The notes beneath the pieces were generated by a model, which was given only the letters and a program-made list of their open reading frames with translations, ran no database searches and was not told the DNA's origin. From Hypsibius dujardini (lineage: Eukaryota; Tardigrada; Eutardigrada; Parachela; Hypsibiidae), in contig LRSR01008533.1 in NCBI GenBank assembly GCA_001579985.1, positions 26,612 to 90,611 of the forward strand: a DNA stretch of 64,000 bases, written 5' to 3'. How positions within the stretch are numbered: the first letter of the stretch is position 1; each line of letters opens with the position of its first letter. Made by a program: the position numbers and the translations under genes. Shown here piece after piece: positions 21,345 to 33,092 of the stretch.

Positions 21345-23188
21345 AACAGACAGACAAACAGACAGGCAGACAAACAGGTAGAGTGGCAGACAGAGTGACA
21401 AGTGAGCTTACCAATTCCAAAAGGCAGAAACGGTACTGGATCCACGTTGGCAAATTTTGAGCGAGCCCGTTTCTTCCAACCGTCCTCATCTTCGCCCAAA
21501 AACCGCTCAGGGTCAAATCGCTCCGGATCCGGATAGAATTCATCAGAGTGGTGCAGCGCCCAGACCGGAATGCCCACGACCATGTCCTTTTCCACCAAAA
21601 TTTCCTTCCCCGTCTGATCATGTAGGATGTAGCTCTCCACGGCCTTGCGCTCCATCCGGAGGACGGGATTGTAGAGGCGCAGCGTTTCAGCGATCACAGC
21701 CGACAGATAGTCTGACTGGTCCAAAACATCATACGGAATATCTGCGTCGCAGCTGATATTGGCTTCGGTGAGGATGCGGATGAGGTCTTTACGAAGCCGG
21801 TCTTGCAAGTCTGGATTGAGGGCGAGGCAGTAGATGCAGTAAGTTAGGAGTTGGGACGAGGTTTCATAGCCGACAGAGTAAAAAAGGACGCTCTGGGACA
21901 GGATCTCGTCTTCGCTGAGCCCATCACCTATCATTAGTTAAATGAGCGGGTTATAATTATTGCACGCCAAAAACAAAGAGTATCCATGGATCAAAAGGAC
22001 AGGGAGGCACAGACAGGCAGGAAGGCAAACAGGCAGTGACAAATAGGCAGGCAGGCACAGTAACAGAGGGACAGACGGGCACAGTGACAGACAGACAGAC
22101 ACAGTGACAAATAGGCAGGCAGGCACAGTAACAGCCGGACTGGCGGGCACAGTGACAGACAGACAGGTAGACAGGCACAGTAACAGACAGATATTCGATA
22201 CACAAATGCTCAAGCACATAGCAGTCAGACAGACAGACAGATAGACATGCAAGTAGTTCAGAATGATAGGCAGAGAGACAATACGGCAGGAGTACATCCA
22301 CATAAAGGCATGCAATACGGAAAAACAGACAGGCCCAAAACATTCCAACTCAATTCCCTACCTTCATGCTTCGCTTCCATGAGCAGCTGTAGAAAATCAT
22401 TGCGACGATTCTGCGGCTCCGCCAAACGATCAGCGATCAGTCGGGTGGTGATGTTCCGGAAAAAATCCATGCCGGCCTTCGGCAACACCGTGAACTGCAC
22501 CAGCCAAGAGTCCAGAAACCACTTCGGCATAGTGTAGTCGCAGAATTTCCGCCAGAACGGAAAGGTGAAGAGACTCGAGGCATTCCTTACAAACTCTTCA
22601 TCGGGCACGGTGGCGAAACAGCTCCGCGAAATTACCTCCATTGTATAGGCACCAAAAAGATTCTTCAGGTCGATGTCGCTTCCGGTGGCCGCAGCGTGGT
22701 CAAGACTGGCAATTAGTGCGAGGCACGAATCTTGCAGCAAGTGATGGACGCTTTTGAGCTCCCTCGGTTTGAAGGTTTTCCGCACCAGACCGCGTACCCG
22801 CTTCCACGGTTTGTCTTCCAGGGAGGAGAGGAAGTTGGACATGACCGGATGGGTTGTCTTGACGGACCGGCGATTATAGAATGTGGCGGAATGTTGGACC
22901 ATGATGTCTTTCAACAGGACCGGATCCCCGACAATCAACCCCGGTTTCGTGCCTTCGTAAATTCTGAAAATGAAGGCATGTTAGAGAACAGCTTTCATTG
23001 GTTCAAAGACTGGACTCATTGCCTTCTTTCACTGTTGAAATTTTCTTTTATTAGAAGTAAGGAGCCATGTATTTATCTGTTGTTACCTCGCCAGACTGAG
23101 TGTCTGACTGCCAGCCTGCTTGCCTGTTTGTCTGTCTCTGTCTGCCTGCCTGTCTTGTCTGACTGACTGTCTGTTTGTCTTTCTGTCG

Positions 23189-23235
<47 letters not shown>

Positions 23236-24190
23236 AGTCTGTTTGTCTGTCTGCCTGTCTAGTTGCCCGTTTGTCTAGCTCTTGCATGCCAGTTTGTATG
23301 TCAATCTCCTGTTTGCCTGTTGCGTGCGGCAGTTTTGCCGCAGGGCAGTCAGCCGGTCAGTTTCTTTTCTAGGACAGGCCCCTAATTCGTGACACTAGGT
23401 GATAAAAAATAAATCGACAAAAAAATACGGTAAAATCCTCAGTTAAAAAATCCCACGTTTATCGCTAAACTCAACTCAGCCATCAACGGACGCCGAGTAA
23501 TTTTTGATTTGTTTGCTCAAGTGTCCCTTATCAGGCGTTTCATGTGCTGTATGTAGTAGACGAAGCTACCCAAAACGTTACAATTCACTGCCTGTCTTGT
23601 ATCCGCGTAATAAAAAGAAATTATGAACCAGAATTTTTCGGTTAAACGCAATGCCGATCAGGTCGTGATAAACATTTAATTAAATTTTAAATCGAAAACG
23701 ACCGCTGTCAATTGACTTGTACTCTTACCCATAGACATGGCCGAATTTTTTCAGTCTCTCCTCCTCACTGACGTGGAAGGAGTAGAAGAACTGCCCTAGG
23801 TACGTCCCGAACAGCGGCAGCGGTCGCGGCCCAGGCACTCCCCGTTCCGCCCAATATCCATGCGTCCGTGTGAGAAAACTACACAGGTGAAAATCAGCTA
23901 AAAAACTGCATTGAAAATTGAGTCGCCCAGTCCGTGAATAGATCATCCAATTCCATCGTCGGTATATATATAATTTTTATACAGAGATGTTTGCCTCATC
24001 CTCTTCAAAGACCTTACCAGTACAAACAGATGATGAAACCAGCAAAGGGGCACCATACTAGCCGGCCGGTCAGATGGAGGATGATGAACATGGTCGCTAA
24101 CAGTCCCACGGTGATCGTTCCCTTCCACAACCAGTTCGCAGACAGACAGACAGACAACCGATCCCGCAGGATCAGGATGCGTGGCCACAT
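21032..24190 (-). CDS. Cytochrome P450, CYP3-clan-like, intact parent copy
   Basis: Five exons on the minus strand: 24190..24018, 23878..23729, 22963..22362, 21927..21412 and 21222..21032. Phases are consistent and the product is 543 residues (usual 490-530). An N-terminal membrane anchor (VGLLATMFIILHL) is followed by the proline hinge PGPRPLPLFG (residues about 73-82). The I-helix reads SVGYETSS (about 326-333), the K-helix ExxR is ETLR, PERFDPERF is present, and the heme loop FGIGPRNCIG has Cys485. This is a microsomal heme monooxygenase; similarity is to CYP3/thromboxane-synthase-type enzymes and the substrate is unknown. The usual small residue before Gly in the I-helix (A/G-G-x-E-T) is Val. 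Introns 2 and 4 hold GTCT and GACA arrays, and exon 1 itself encodes a (GTCT)4 tract. Confidence 0.93.
21960..22250. repeat. Degenerate CAGGCACAGTGACAGACAGA repeat in P450 intron 3
   Basis: Imperfect 20-40-bp units rich in gcacagtgacagacag within the intron between exons 3 and 4, responsible for several spurious Cys-rich open frames. Confidence 0.7.
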
Positions 24191-25535
24191 ATTGGGTCCC
24201 CAGCCGGAAACTACAGAGAGTGAAGCCTAAATAAAAACAGCGTGGAATAAAAATAACTCGCTCGTCTGATGTCGACTCAAAATGAAACGGCTTGAACCGG
24301 AGCCTTGTGTCAAAAACGATGGTACTACTAATATTAAAATACAGTATTATTGTTTCTTAGGATTTACGGTACGTGTTATTTCACCGTATAATCAAAAGTT
24401 AAGTATCGTACAAATCAACTGGCGGAGTCCCGGTACAGAATAAAAAACTTGTACCTACTGGCTCCCTCGCACACGAACCGAACCGTGCCTGAAAGCAACA
24501 CAAACCTCCAGCCAAATCAGTCAGGCTCAGACTCAGATTCAGAGAGCGGATCGGATGCTTTTGACTCGCGTGCCAGCGAATCAAGACATCAAAGGTGTGC
24601 CGGCGGCGAGTTTCCCATATAGTATTGGTTCGAACTTGAACCGGCTGGTGCCTGAGATGGCGTACCGATACACTGTAGTACTAGTACTCGATAGCGCACT
24701 AAAAGTTTAAAAAATCGAGACATCGCAACTACTTTTTATGCAAAAATCCCCTACTTGCATTTACAGGACACAGCAACCGCTGATTAGCTCGGATTACCGG
24801 CACTAATTCTATCAATTCGTTGTCCATTGTTTCAACCTGAGCAAGCGCGTTAATTAGTCATATACTCTCTTGCATGATGATACCGCTATTGAATTTGCTC
24901 TCGCGAAATGCAAATTGTGGTTAAAGCTATTCAAAAATGGTTACTTAACAGGGTGATGATTCACGGATGGTCACTCTGTCATGGGGTAATCACAACCTCC
25001 AGGTGCGACGGATCTGTTTGTGTGACATAAGGTCACGAAATCAGCGCTCGTCCTGGTAGTCAGTTACTTGCTAATAAGTTGCTATCGCTGGTCAACACGT
25101 AGCATACCGCTGTGTTGAACCTTCTGTACATTATTGTACAGAGGGTTCCGTATCTTTTGGCACTGCGAGGCGAGAATTCAGCTCTTAGGTTATCATGCTG
25201 TATCTTGACTCTATTCTGGTCGAATCCTTTGTTAATTAAATTATCCACGGACCAGGTCGGATGAGTCATTTTGTTTTGCGTAACCCCGATGATATAAACC
25301 TTATTATTCCCGAGGTGCCTGAATTCTGAAATGGCAACTGTGTCGAAGGGACCAAAGTTGCCGACCGGCAAAACTTCCTATTTCATCGAATTAATAATTT
25401 ATTATTAAACTCAAATAGATGTATAAATTATTGTAAAAAGAGTGAACAGTTTTGCACAACTACATCTAATGACCTAATGCGTCATTGGTGTTTCTGTGTC
25501 CATGCGCTGTATGGAGCTGTGGCGGTTCCCGCCAG
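24191..25535. other. P450-Spätzle intergenic region of the parent unit (no secreted gene)
   Basis: Noncoding 1.3 kb between P450 exon 1 and the Spätzle stop. It runs from P450 upstream sequence through gatgtcgactcaaaatg (about 24268-24284) without the secreted-gene cassette that units 1, 3 and 4 carry there. The Spätzle 3' UTR lies at its right end (from about 25380). Confidence 0.65.
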
Positions 25536-28500
25536 CTACAGCACGGTAGGGGTCGCGTAGGGTGCTCGCTCCGACTGTGTTGCCGGGGACGATGAGGAGC
25601 CCGGCGGCGGCGCCCCGGACGACGACGGTGTCTGTGCCTGTGCCTGTGACGGTGTCTGTGTCTGTGACGGTGGAATGTTGGCTGTCCCGGCCACGGATAC
25701 TCCGCACTGACAGCCCCGAGGAATTCTCATTTGGTCAACGTGGATGCCGAATTCGGAGGAGTACACCATCAGCTGCTGTAGGACAAAATGTTGCACGCAC
25801 TGAGTTGCCACCTGCTGGTCCGTGTACCGACATGTCCGATTGCTGGAAAATATCAGGCGTAACTTATACAAGAGCGCCACCGAGCTTAAGCTTGATTCCC
25901 AACTGGGTGCCATGCCGTAGTTGTATATGCCTGTGCCTTTATCTGAGTCTCACAGTAATTAAGGTTGTCTATGCGCGTATAGTTGACTGTGTCTGAGTCT
26001 CGATACGTTGGTCTGTGACTGTACCTTTGTCTGGATCCTAGGCTTTAGGATTGTATATACGTGTATACTTGACTGTGTCCGAATCTCTAAGGTTGTCTAT
26101 GCCTGAACTTTTGTCTTGATTCCAGGCTTTTGGATTGTCTGTACGTGAATCCTTGACTGCGTCTGAATCTCTAAGATTGTCTGGGCCTGAATCTTTGTCT
26201 GGGTCTAAGCATTTAAGGTTGCCTATGCGTGTATCGTTGATTATGTCTGATATTTTTTAATAACGATGAGTTTTCGCTGACAGCACAATCACTATAATAG
26301 CAAGCCAGCTCAGCGAACATCGCAAATAATTTCTCACAGAAGCTCGACTTACCGGTCGCAAGTTTCTAGGTGAGTCACTTGATATGCTTCCGGCAGATGG
26401 ACAATCACCTTCCATCGGCCATGGTCGTTGGTGGTCCGGAGGAGTTTCGCGGAATTGTGGATGTGGGACGCGCACACTCCAGCCGTGCTTGGAGTGGACA
26501 AATATTGGTCAAGGTTGGCATAATTCGGCGATGTACCTTTTGTGGAAATAAAAAAAGCGGTCTATTGTATTATGCTCCAAGTTCTCAATCCACGAGGCAC
26601 CCAAAAAACCCACACAACGACCCATAATCGAAGATTAGCCCAAATAGTACACAATGGACAGCTCCAGACAATGAAATTATACCGGGATGTGAGTAGGGTT
26701 GCTGTCCAGCCGGACTAGTCCCGTACTGCGAGCTCGTGCTGGTCGGTGTGAACTTCCACGGCACCATCGGTCTCAGCAGATTATACTTGTCTGGATATTG
26801 GGTAATAGACGCTGTGATATCCGCTCTAAAATTGAAGAATCTACTTACAGACATTTTACGGTGGAACCGTATGGAGACAACTACTGAAATAGGCAAGGCG
26901 AAAGCAGACACACAAATTTCAGGCAACAACGTACATGGGGTAGTCGTAGTCGACCAAGCAGAATGGCACGCCGGAATCCTGCGCACACCTCGGCGAGGTA
27001 TAATCAAGCACGACAACCGGACCGGTCGCTCCAACCGACGGTCCCGTCGGATGCTGGCCACTGGGTTGGGGTCCTTGCCGTTGGCCATACCCACCACCAC
27101 CCAGCGTCGTGTCCGGACCAGCCTGGCTGCTGGTCGGCTGATACGTCGGCTGGGTAGCCGACGACTGCGGATAGGTATAGGTCGCCACTTCCGAGTAGAC
27201 ATGGCCAAGGGGTTTGCTGCGTGGGCCAGCGGCGTGCGGATGGTGGTGACGCTGCGGAGGTGGTGGTGGTGCTTGATACACCTCCACAACCGGCGGTGTC
27301 GGGTAGGAGTAATGGACGCGATTGCCATTGTTCTGCTGGAGTGCCTGCGGCATGGGAACCAGTCCGGTCTGTTGTTGCTGCTGATGCGGATGGCCCTGCA
27401 CTACTTCCGGATGGTGAGGAACCGGTTTGTTCGAATAGTGCAGCAGTTCCGCTGGGGGAGGAGGATAGCTGTTTGGGTTGTTAATTGGGCTGTAGTTGGG
27501 CTGGTGCGGTGAGGGTACCGGGGGTGGATACCGCGGTGGCTGCTCGTGATAAGGAGGTCCAGGATTCGGATACCGGGGTGAAACTTCCGGATACGGTGGA
27601 AGGTATCCAGCGGGATGGGACGGATGACTTGGAGGAGGTTGTGTCGCGGGTGCCTGAGTCGGTTCAGCCGGTGGAGGTTGTTCGGTCGGCTCAGTCACGG
27701 GTGCCTCGGTGGCGGGTGGTGGTGGCTGGGTCGGAGTGACGTAAGTACTACCTGGAGGATAGGGTGGATACCGGGGAGCGACGCCCGGCGCATACGGCAC
27801 TTGGTAGGGATCGGGATGAGTCGGACGGTATCGTGGAGCTTCAGCGTACGGCGGTGGGCCCTGGTGACTGGAGGGATTATATGGCGTTTGGTAGCTCGGT
27901 GGACTTGGGTACCGAGGGGCATCGTACGAGACGTATTGGTTCGGAGGGTGCTGTCCGGGGTAGAGGTCTGGGTGTTGGTTCGGGTGGTGACGAGGTGTGC
28001 CTTGAATGACGTTTCCGTAGGGGTCAGCGGGATTACTCGGGGAACCGTACACAATATTCGGCTGTTGATATTGCACGCTGCCTAAATGGAATTTTATCGG
28101 TGACGGTTAGGGATGGACAGATGTGCAAAAATACGGTCTTGCAAGAAAATTAGGCGGCCAGACAAATTGAATTCAATGACACAAACAAGCGTCAAGACAG
28201 AATTTCAGACGTTAATTCGGACAGCGAGGCTAATTGAAGATTGGCCGACGGAGAGACAGACAGAAAGATAGATAGACAGGCAGACAGACATGCAGAAAGA
28301 CAGTCCTGCAGAGAGACAGAAAGACAGACTGATAGACAGGCAGGCAGAAATACCGAAAGACAGGCCGACTGACAGGCAAACTGTTTAATGGACAGACAGG
28401 CAGACAGACGGGAAAGCAAAAAGCCAAGCGGGCAGACAGACATAAAGTAGACATTTACGGATATTTGAATGTCAGGAGGAACCGCCATATACCTTGGTTG

Positions 28501-29742
28501 ATGTTCTCAGCGGGGTAGCTTCCATGCTGTCCGTGAGGTTGATTATGGCGAATCGGTGTTCCTGCCTCTTGATATGCTGGGTAACTAGATGAACTACCCG
28601 GTAGGACTGCCCCAAATGCCGGCGATTCCGGGTTCGCAATGCGGTAACCATTTCCCGCTGGATACGGTTTTCCGAGTCCTCCTGACACCGGTGTCTGGTA
28701 CTCGTGCTGAACCGGAGTTCCTCTGATTATCGCGGGGTCGGATGGTGGTGCAGGGTGGACACTATTTTGCGAGGGATAATAGAGAGGTTTGGTCGGTGCG
28801 TCCTTGTGATAAACAACGCTGATTTCTTTATGGACGGTGTGAACGTTCGACGAAGCGGCGGCAACCGGCTGCTGGACCGGGTAGACAGACGGGGAAGGTG
28901 CCACAATTTGGAGGGTCTGCTGAACGGAGGAGTAGCTGGCGAGTGGAGCGGTACGACGGTCGTGGTAAGACTTGGCACCACGGTAGTGTCGCTGCGGGTA
29001 CGGCCGGATGCCGATGGACGGGGTGTCGCGTAGCTGTAGTTGGCCGGTGAGTCCTTCGGTGGCAGCGGGGTCACCGATGATGACGGTAGGGGCTACTTCC
29101 GTGGCAGCTGTTACGGTTGGATCCATGACGAGATCACGGACAGGAACAACAGGCGGCGGGACAATCACTTTTGGCGGCATGGCACCAATGATGACCTCGA
29201 CGGGTGCCGGGAGGAGAGATCCAGTACGCACTGTCTGTTGCGGGGCTAGAAAGCGTAGATATTTTTAGCATGATATAAACTATTGAGCTTTGGCAATTGA
29301 GGTGACGGAAGAAATATGTATCCTGACAAGCAGACGGACGAACAGACAGGCAGACAGACAGACAGACAGACAGACAGAGACAAGCAAACAAATAGACACA
29401 GACATACGACAAACGTACGACAGGCAATCGACAGACGTTTGGACAGCCATCACGCAGACATTTCTGACACGTACGAGGATAACTGCTCTGGGATAACTTA
29501 CGGCTCCCGCCTTCATGCTCAATCTCCGTCTCGCCATCATCGTTCTCGCCTTCTCCCTCCTCTCCGCCACCCTGAAGAGGAAGTCGTGTTGTTTGGCCAG
29601 GGAGCAGGATCTCTGTCCGATAAAATGGCGGATCATCTGGCGGTCCATGCTTTGCCGGTAGTGCAGGACCTTCGGCACTATCACTTGCCAAGGCCACCGT
29701 GAAGCATATCCCGAACAGAATCGATATTGTTCGGAGTTCCAT
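25536..29742 (-). CDS. Spätzle-like cystine-knot cytokine with a very long Pro-rich prodomain
   Basis: Six exons on the minus strand: 29742..29502, 29245..28493, 28081..26935, 26825..26683, 26536..26353 and 25842..25536, giving 924 residues with all phases matching. Residues 1-19 are a signal peptide (MELRTISILFGICFTVALA). A Pro/Tyr/Gln-rich prodomain fills about residues 20-695. The Spätzle C-terminal region follows: CAQDSGVPFCLVDYDYP (exon 3 end), ADITASITQYPDKYNLL (exon 4), then GRWKVIVHLPE and VTHLETCD (exon 5), and TCRYT, QCVQHFVLQQLMVY and IPRGCQCG (exon 6), with a Ser/Pro-rich tail of about 55 residues after the knot. Spätzle proteins are secreted, proteolytically activated Toll-receptor ligands in immunity and development. 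The ETC...C...C.QH...P..C.C pattern fits Spz3/5-type members best. I see no clear dibasic cleavage motif. Exon 6 is duplicated three or four times to the left. Confidence 0.88.
25930..26250. repeat. Imperfect roughly 50-bp repeats in Spätzle intron 5
   Basis: Units like aaggttgtctatgcctgaatctttgtctggatcctaggcttt, repeated about six times with drift. This is the source of the copies at 8690, 14690 and 19720. Confidence 0.7.
28240..28445. repeat. GACA/CAGGCAGA array in Spätzle intron 2
   Basis: Imperfect gacagacaggcagaaagacag run between exons 2 and 3. A similar array lies in intron 1 at 29335-29385. Confidence 0.75.
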
Positions 29743-31514
29743 CTCTCTCAAAACCTGGAGAACTTAACAAACTTACCAAACTATGGGATATACAAAATAG
29801 CAGGTTTAGCGATTTTAACGTTTGACTATTTGAACGTGTAAACGGTCAGTCAACGAACATCATGTTGAGGCATGGTCCTGTCACACAAAATTTAGACACC
29901 GAAAACGATCCACCTGTCATGATACATTTCTTAGTCCTTTATATCAAAGCGGTCGGCCTAATTTTGACAGGTTGGTCAATGAGTAGGCCCTTCAGAAAAC
30001 TGTAATTTAACGCCACCGACGCGCTGAGGGACCCTACTCAGAGACGTTGTTTCAAGAGGGAGACAGACAGGTCAGTCGAGCAGAGGTGCAGTGTGTCCTG
30101 TGGTTGACTGTATGCCGCAGTCTTACCGAGTAAAACATATGGTCCTTCACACTGGTACACAGACACTTGATTAATCATCACGCTACAGTGGAGGTCTCTT
30201 CCTGAAACCGGACAATGCCCAGCGAGCCATCGTCTGTCTCGCTGTCTCGTGTCACGGCAAAAAGCACATCGTGAGAACTTTACTCACACACAGTACTGGT
30301 CGTATAGTTCGTGCTGGTTTCGAGAGCGTGGGTGCCAAGTCGCACACGGACCCTGATTGATATGTGTCCGTTGGTCGTGATGGTGGTGACGGGGGATTTG
30401 TCTGTGTGTGTGTTGTGTGTACCAAGACGAGCTCGTTTAGATGCCTCTGTAGACACACATATATATTCGCAGATACGTTGTTGTTGTTGGGACAAGAGGA
30501 CTACGCTGGAACCGTTTGTTGTCTTTACGTTCGTCCACAGACATGTGGGTGTCAGGTAACAGCCGCGTGTGCTTAGCTGTTGGTTGGTATGACTGTCGGT
30601 CGGAGAAAATCACCTCAGCATCGATATCGACCCTTGCTTTTCTCCGCATTTGACATTGACTATGTGTGCGCGTGTGTGTGTATCGATCCAAGCTGTTTAT
30701 GGTCACTTGCGGCGATAGAGGGAGAGTTCGTTGAGGTGATTGATTCTTATTCAGGTTAGTCGATGCAGGCAGGCGTTAGTCATTAGGTATTGTCCTTATC
30801 TGGAGGGTTAGCGAACCACAGTAAAAACACGTGAGTGTGAAGGTGTTAATGATTACCACCTTTCCTGCGAGGTTCAGGAGATACAACGTAAGTAACTTTT
30901 TACGTTAACAGACTTCATCACATGGTATACAGAAAGAGAGTTTTAGACAAAGGCGTAAGCAGATAGAGCAAAAAAACTAACGAGCGCAAAGACCACGTAC
31001 GTGAGAATAGGGACTAAGACAGGAAGACAGACTGATAGCCAAAGAGACAAACAGGTAGACCAAAAGACAGACAGACAGAGTGAGAGACAGACAAACAATC
31101 AGACAAGTAGTGAAACAGGCAGGCAAAGTGAAAGAGAGACATAAAGCATAAACACAAACAGGCAGGCAGGAGGGCAGACAGACAAGCAGAGAAGCATGCG
31201 GATGGTCTAGATGAAATTGACACTAATGGATCGACGTCATGGCTGTTTACTTCCATTCACAAATGCACAGCTCCCGTTGGCACGGTTCGCCTGCGTTAAC
31301 CCCCGAGTAACAGGGAAGTGAACGCCCGGTAATAAGATTCAGTGGCAGGAGTTTGAGTAGATGAGTACATGCAGAAACACAACACACAAACGATTTGTCT
31401 TTTCTAGTACCGTAGATTACACAAGTGCTCCTCTCCCACAGAACCGAACTTCCAGAATCGACGGCACCCGGAGATTCCATGTCAAATCGGCTGTCATCGT
31501 TGTTGGTCATGCTT
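29743..31514. other. Intergenic region upstream of Spätzle
   Basis: About 1.8 kb between the Spätzle start and the stop of adiponectin receptor A. It contains a GTGTGTGTTGTG-type run near 30400, a TGTGTGCGCGTGTGTGTG run near 30665 and a GACA-rich imperfect array at 31020-31180. It probably holds the Spätzle promoter and 5' UTR, but no element could be fixed by sequence. Confidence 0.5.
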
Positions 31515-33040
31515 TCAGGCAGTGAACGGCGCTCCCAAGTGCTGAATCGACTCCATGATGGTGCGCTCCGGTGTGGGACAAGCGCCGAGATTGAGCCTGT
31601 AGTTCGCCATCAAGGACACTCCGTGGTAGTGAATCAGTGCAGCCGCAACCACCAGCACGTGAAATATTTGGTGGCTTTGAAACTGTGCATGAAATCAGAA
31701 AGGGAATTCATTATGGAATGGAATGCACGCGTGTTGCAGAACGGAATGTGTAATAGTACCCAAATGTCGCATCTTCCGGGACACCATCGCTCGGGTATTC
31801 TGCAAGCGTACATCACCGCTCCCAGGACGTAGAGGAAGCCCATTAGTATCAGCCAGTGAACAGCGGCTTCTTCGAGGGACTTTGTCCATCCGTTTTCGGC
31901 AATGTAATGGATGGTCGGAATCAGACCGCTCAACCCGAGGGCACAGAAAACTCCTAAGCAGGCACAATGAAATTAGCAACATCTACAGCAAAGCAACGTT
32001 AGAAAAGTTACAGACAGACATACAGACAGACAAACATACAGCAGACAAACAGGCATGCAGATAGACAGACAGACAAACAGGCATGCAGACAGACAGGCAG
32101 ACAGACAGAAAATAGACAAAGACATAGATACAGACAAGCGGATCGACAGGCAGACAGACAGATATGAAAACAGGATTGAAAGACACCTGTAGACAAATGA
32201 GTCAAATATCACAGGCAAACGAAACAGTCCAATTCTCTCACCAGCTCGGATGGCTCTGAATTCCGGTTGACTAAACCGGTCCATCAGGGAAACAATAATG
32301 CAGCTGATGGCCAGGACTGAGATCACCCCAATATAAATGGCTTTTGCATTCTCCTTGCAGTAGAAGCCAAAATGAAGCCATGGAACGAACGAGCCAAGGG
32401 TCAGAAGAGCAATGCCGCAATAATCAAGCCTGAAATTGAAACACACGCTTAGTTTAATGGTTCTTAAAAAAGTAGCTATTCGCCCGCCAAGAACTCTGTC
32501 CGATCACGATATATGAATGTGATTGGAATCGGCGGCCAAAAGTCATCTCGTTAGATAACACGACGGAGTTCCGCAAAATCAGGACACCCACTGGCGCGAA
32601 AATGTGTCTAGATCTAGATTGAACATTCGTCATCACTGCAGGGCTAACACACTCACTTTCCGAATAGTCGGCCGATCTTTTCCGAATGGCAGTATACAGT
32701 GTGAAATAGAAAGGAGAATCCTAAGCACATAATTGCGCCTACAAGAACAGAAAACACACAAATGCTGTTATGCTCTGCATAGCAGGACACCGGACGTCGT
32801 ACGTTACCTGTGAAGAACGCTGCAAATGCCCATTTCTCTCCCACGGGGAATTTCTCGTGAAGGAGGAAGAAATAGATTGCGAACACTATGAACAGGATAC
32901 ACCCTAAAAGACGTGAGAAAATAAATCACAGTTTCGACCTTCAACGGGTCTGTCTGTCTGTCTGTCTATCAAGGACCAGCTGGCAGCGTCTTGTTTCGTT
33001 CCTCAATTAATTTGAAATGCATAGTTTTCAGCAGCCTCTA

Positions 33041-33092
<52 letters not shown>

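Noticed and set aside
26585-28085. Large open frames on the plus strand and in other minus frames over 26.6-28.1 kb and 28.7-29.3 kb
   Set aside because: Antisense or frame shadows of the proline-rich Spätzle exons; only the minus frame with matching phases joins the signal peptide to the cystine knot.
29134-29751. 205-codon continuous ORF over Spätzle exon 1, intron 1 and part of exon 2
   Set aside because: It reads through a GACA-rich intron with good GTAAGT/CTAG splice sites; the spliced frame continues into exon 2 in another phase.
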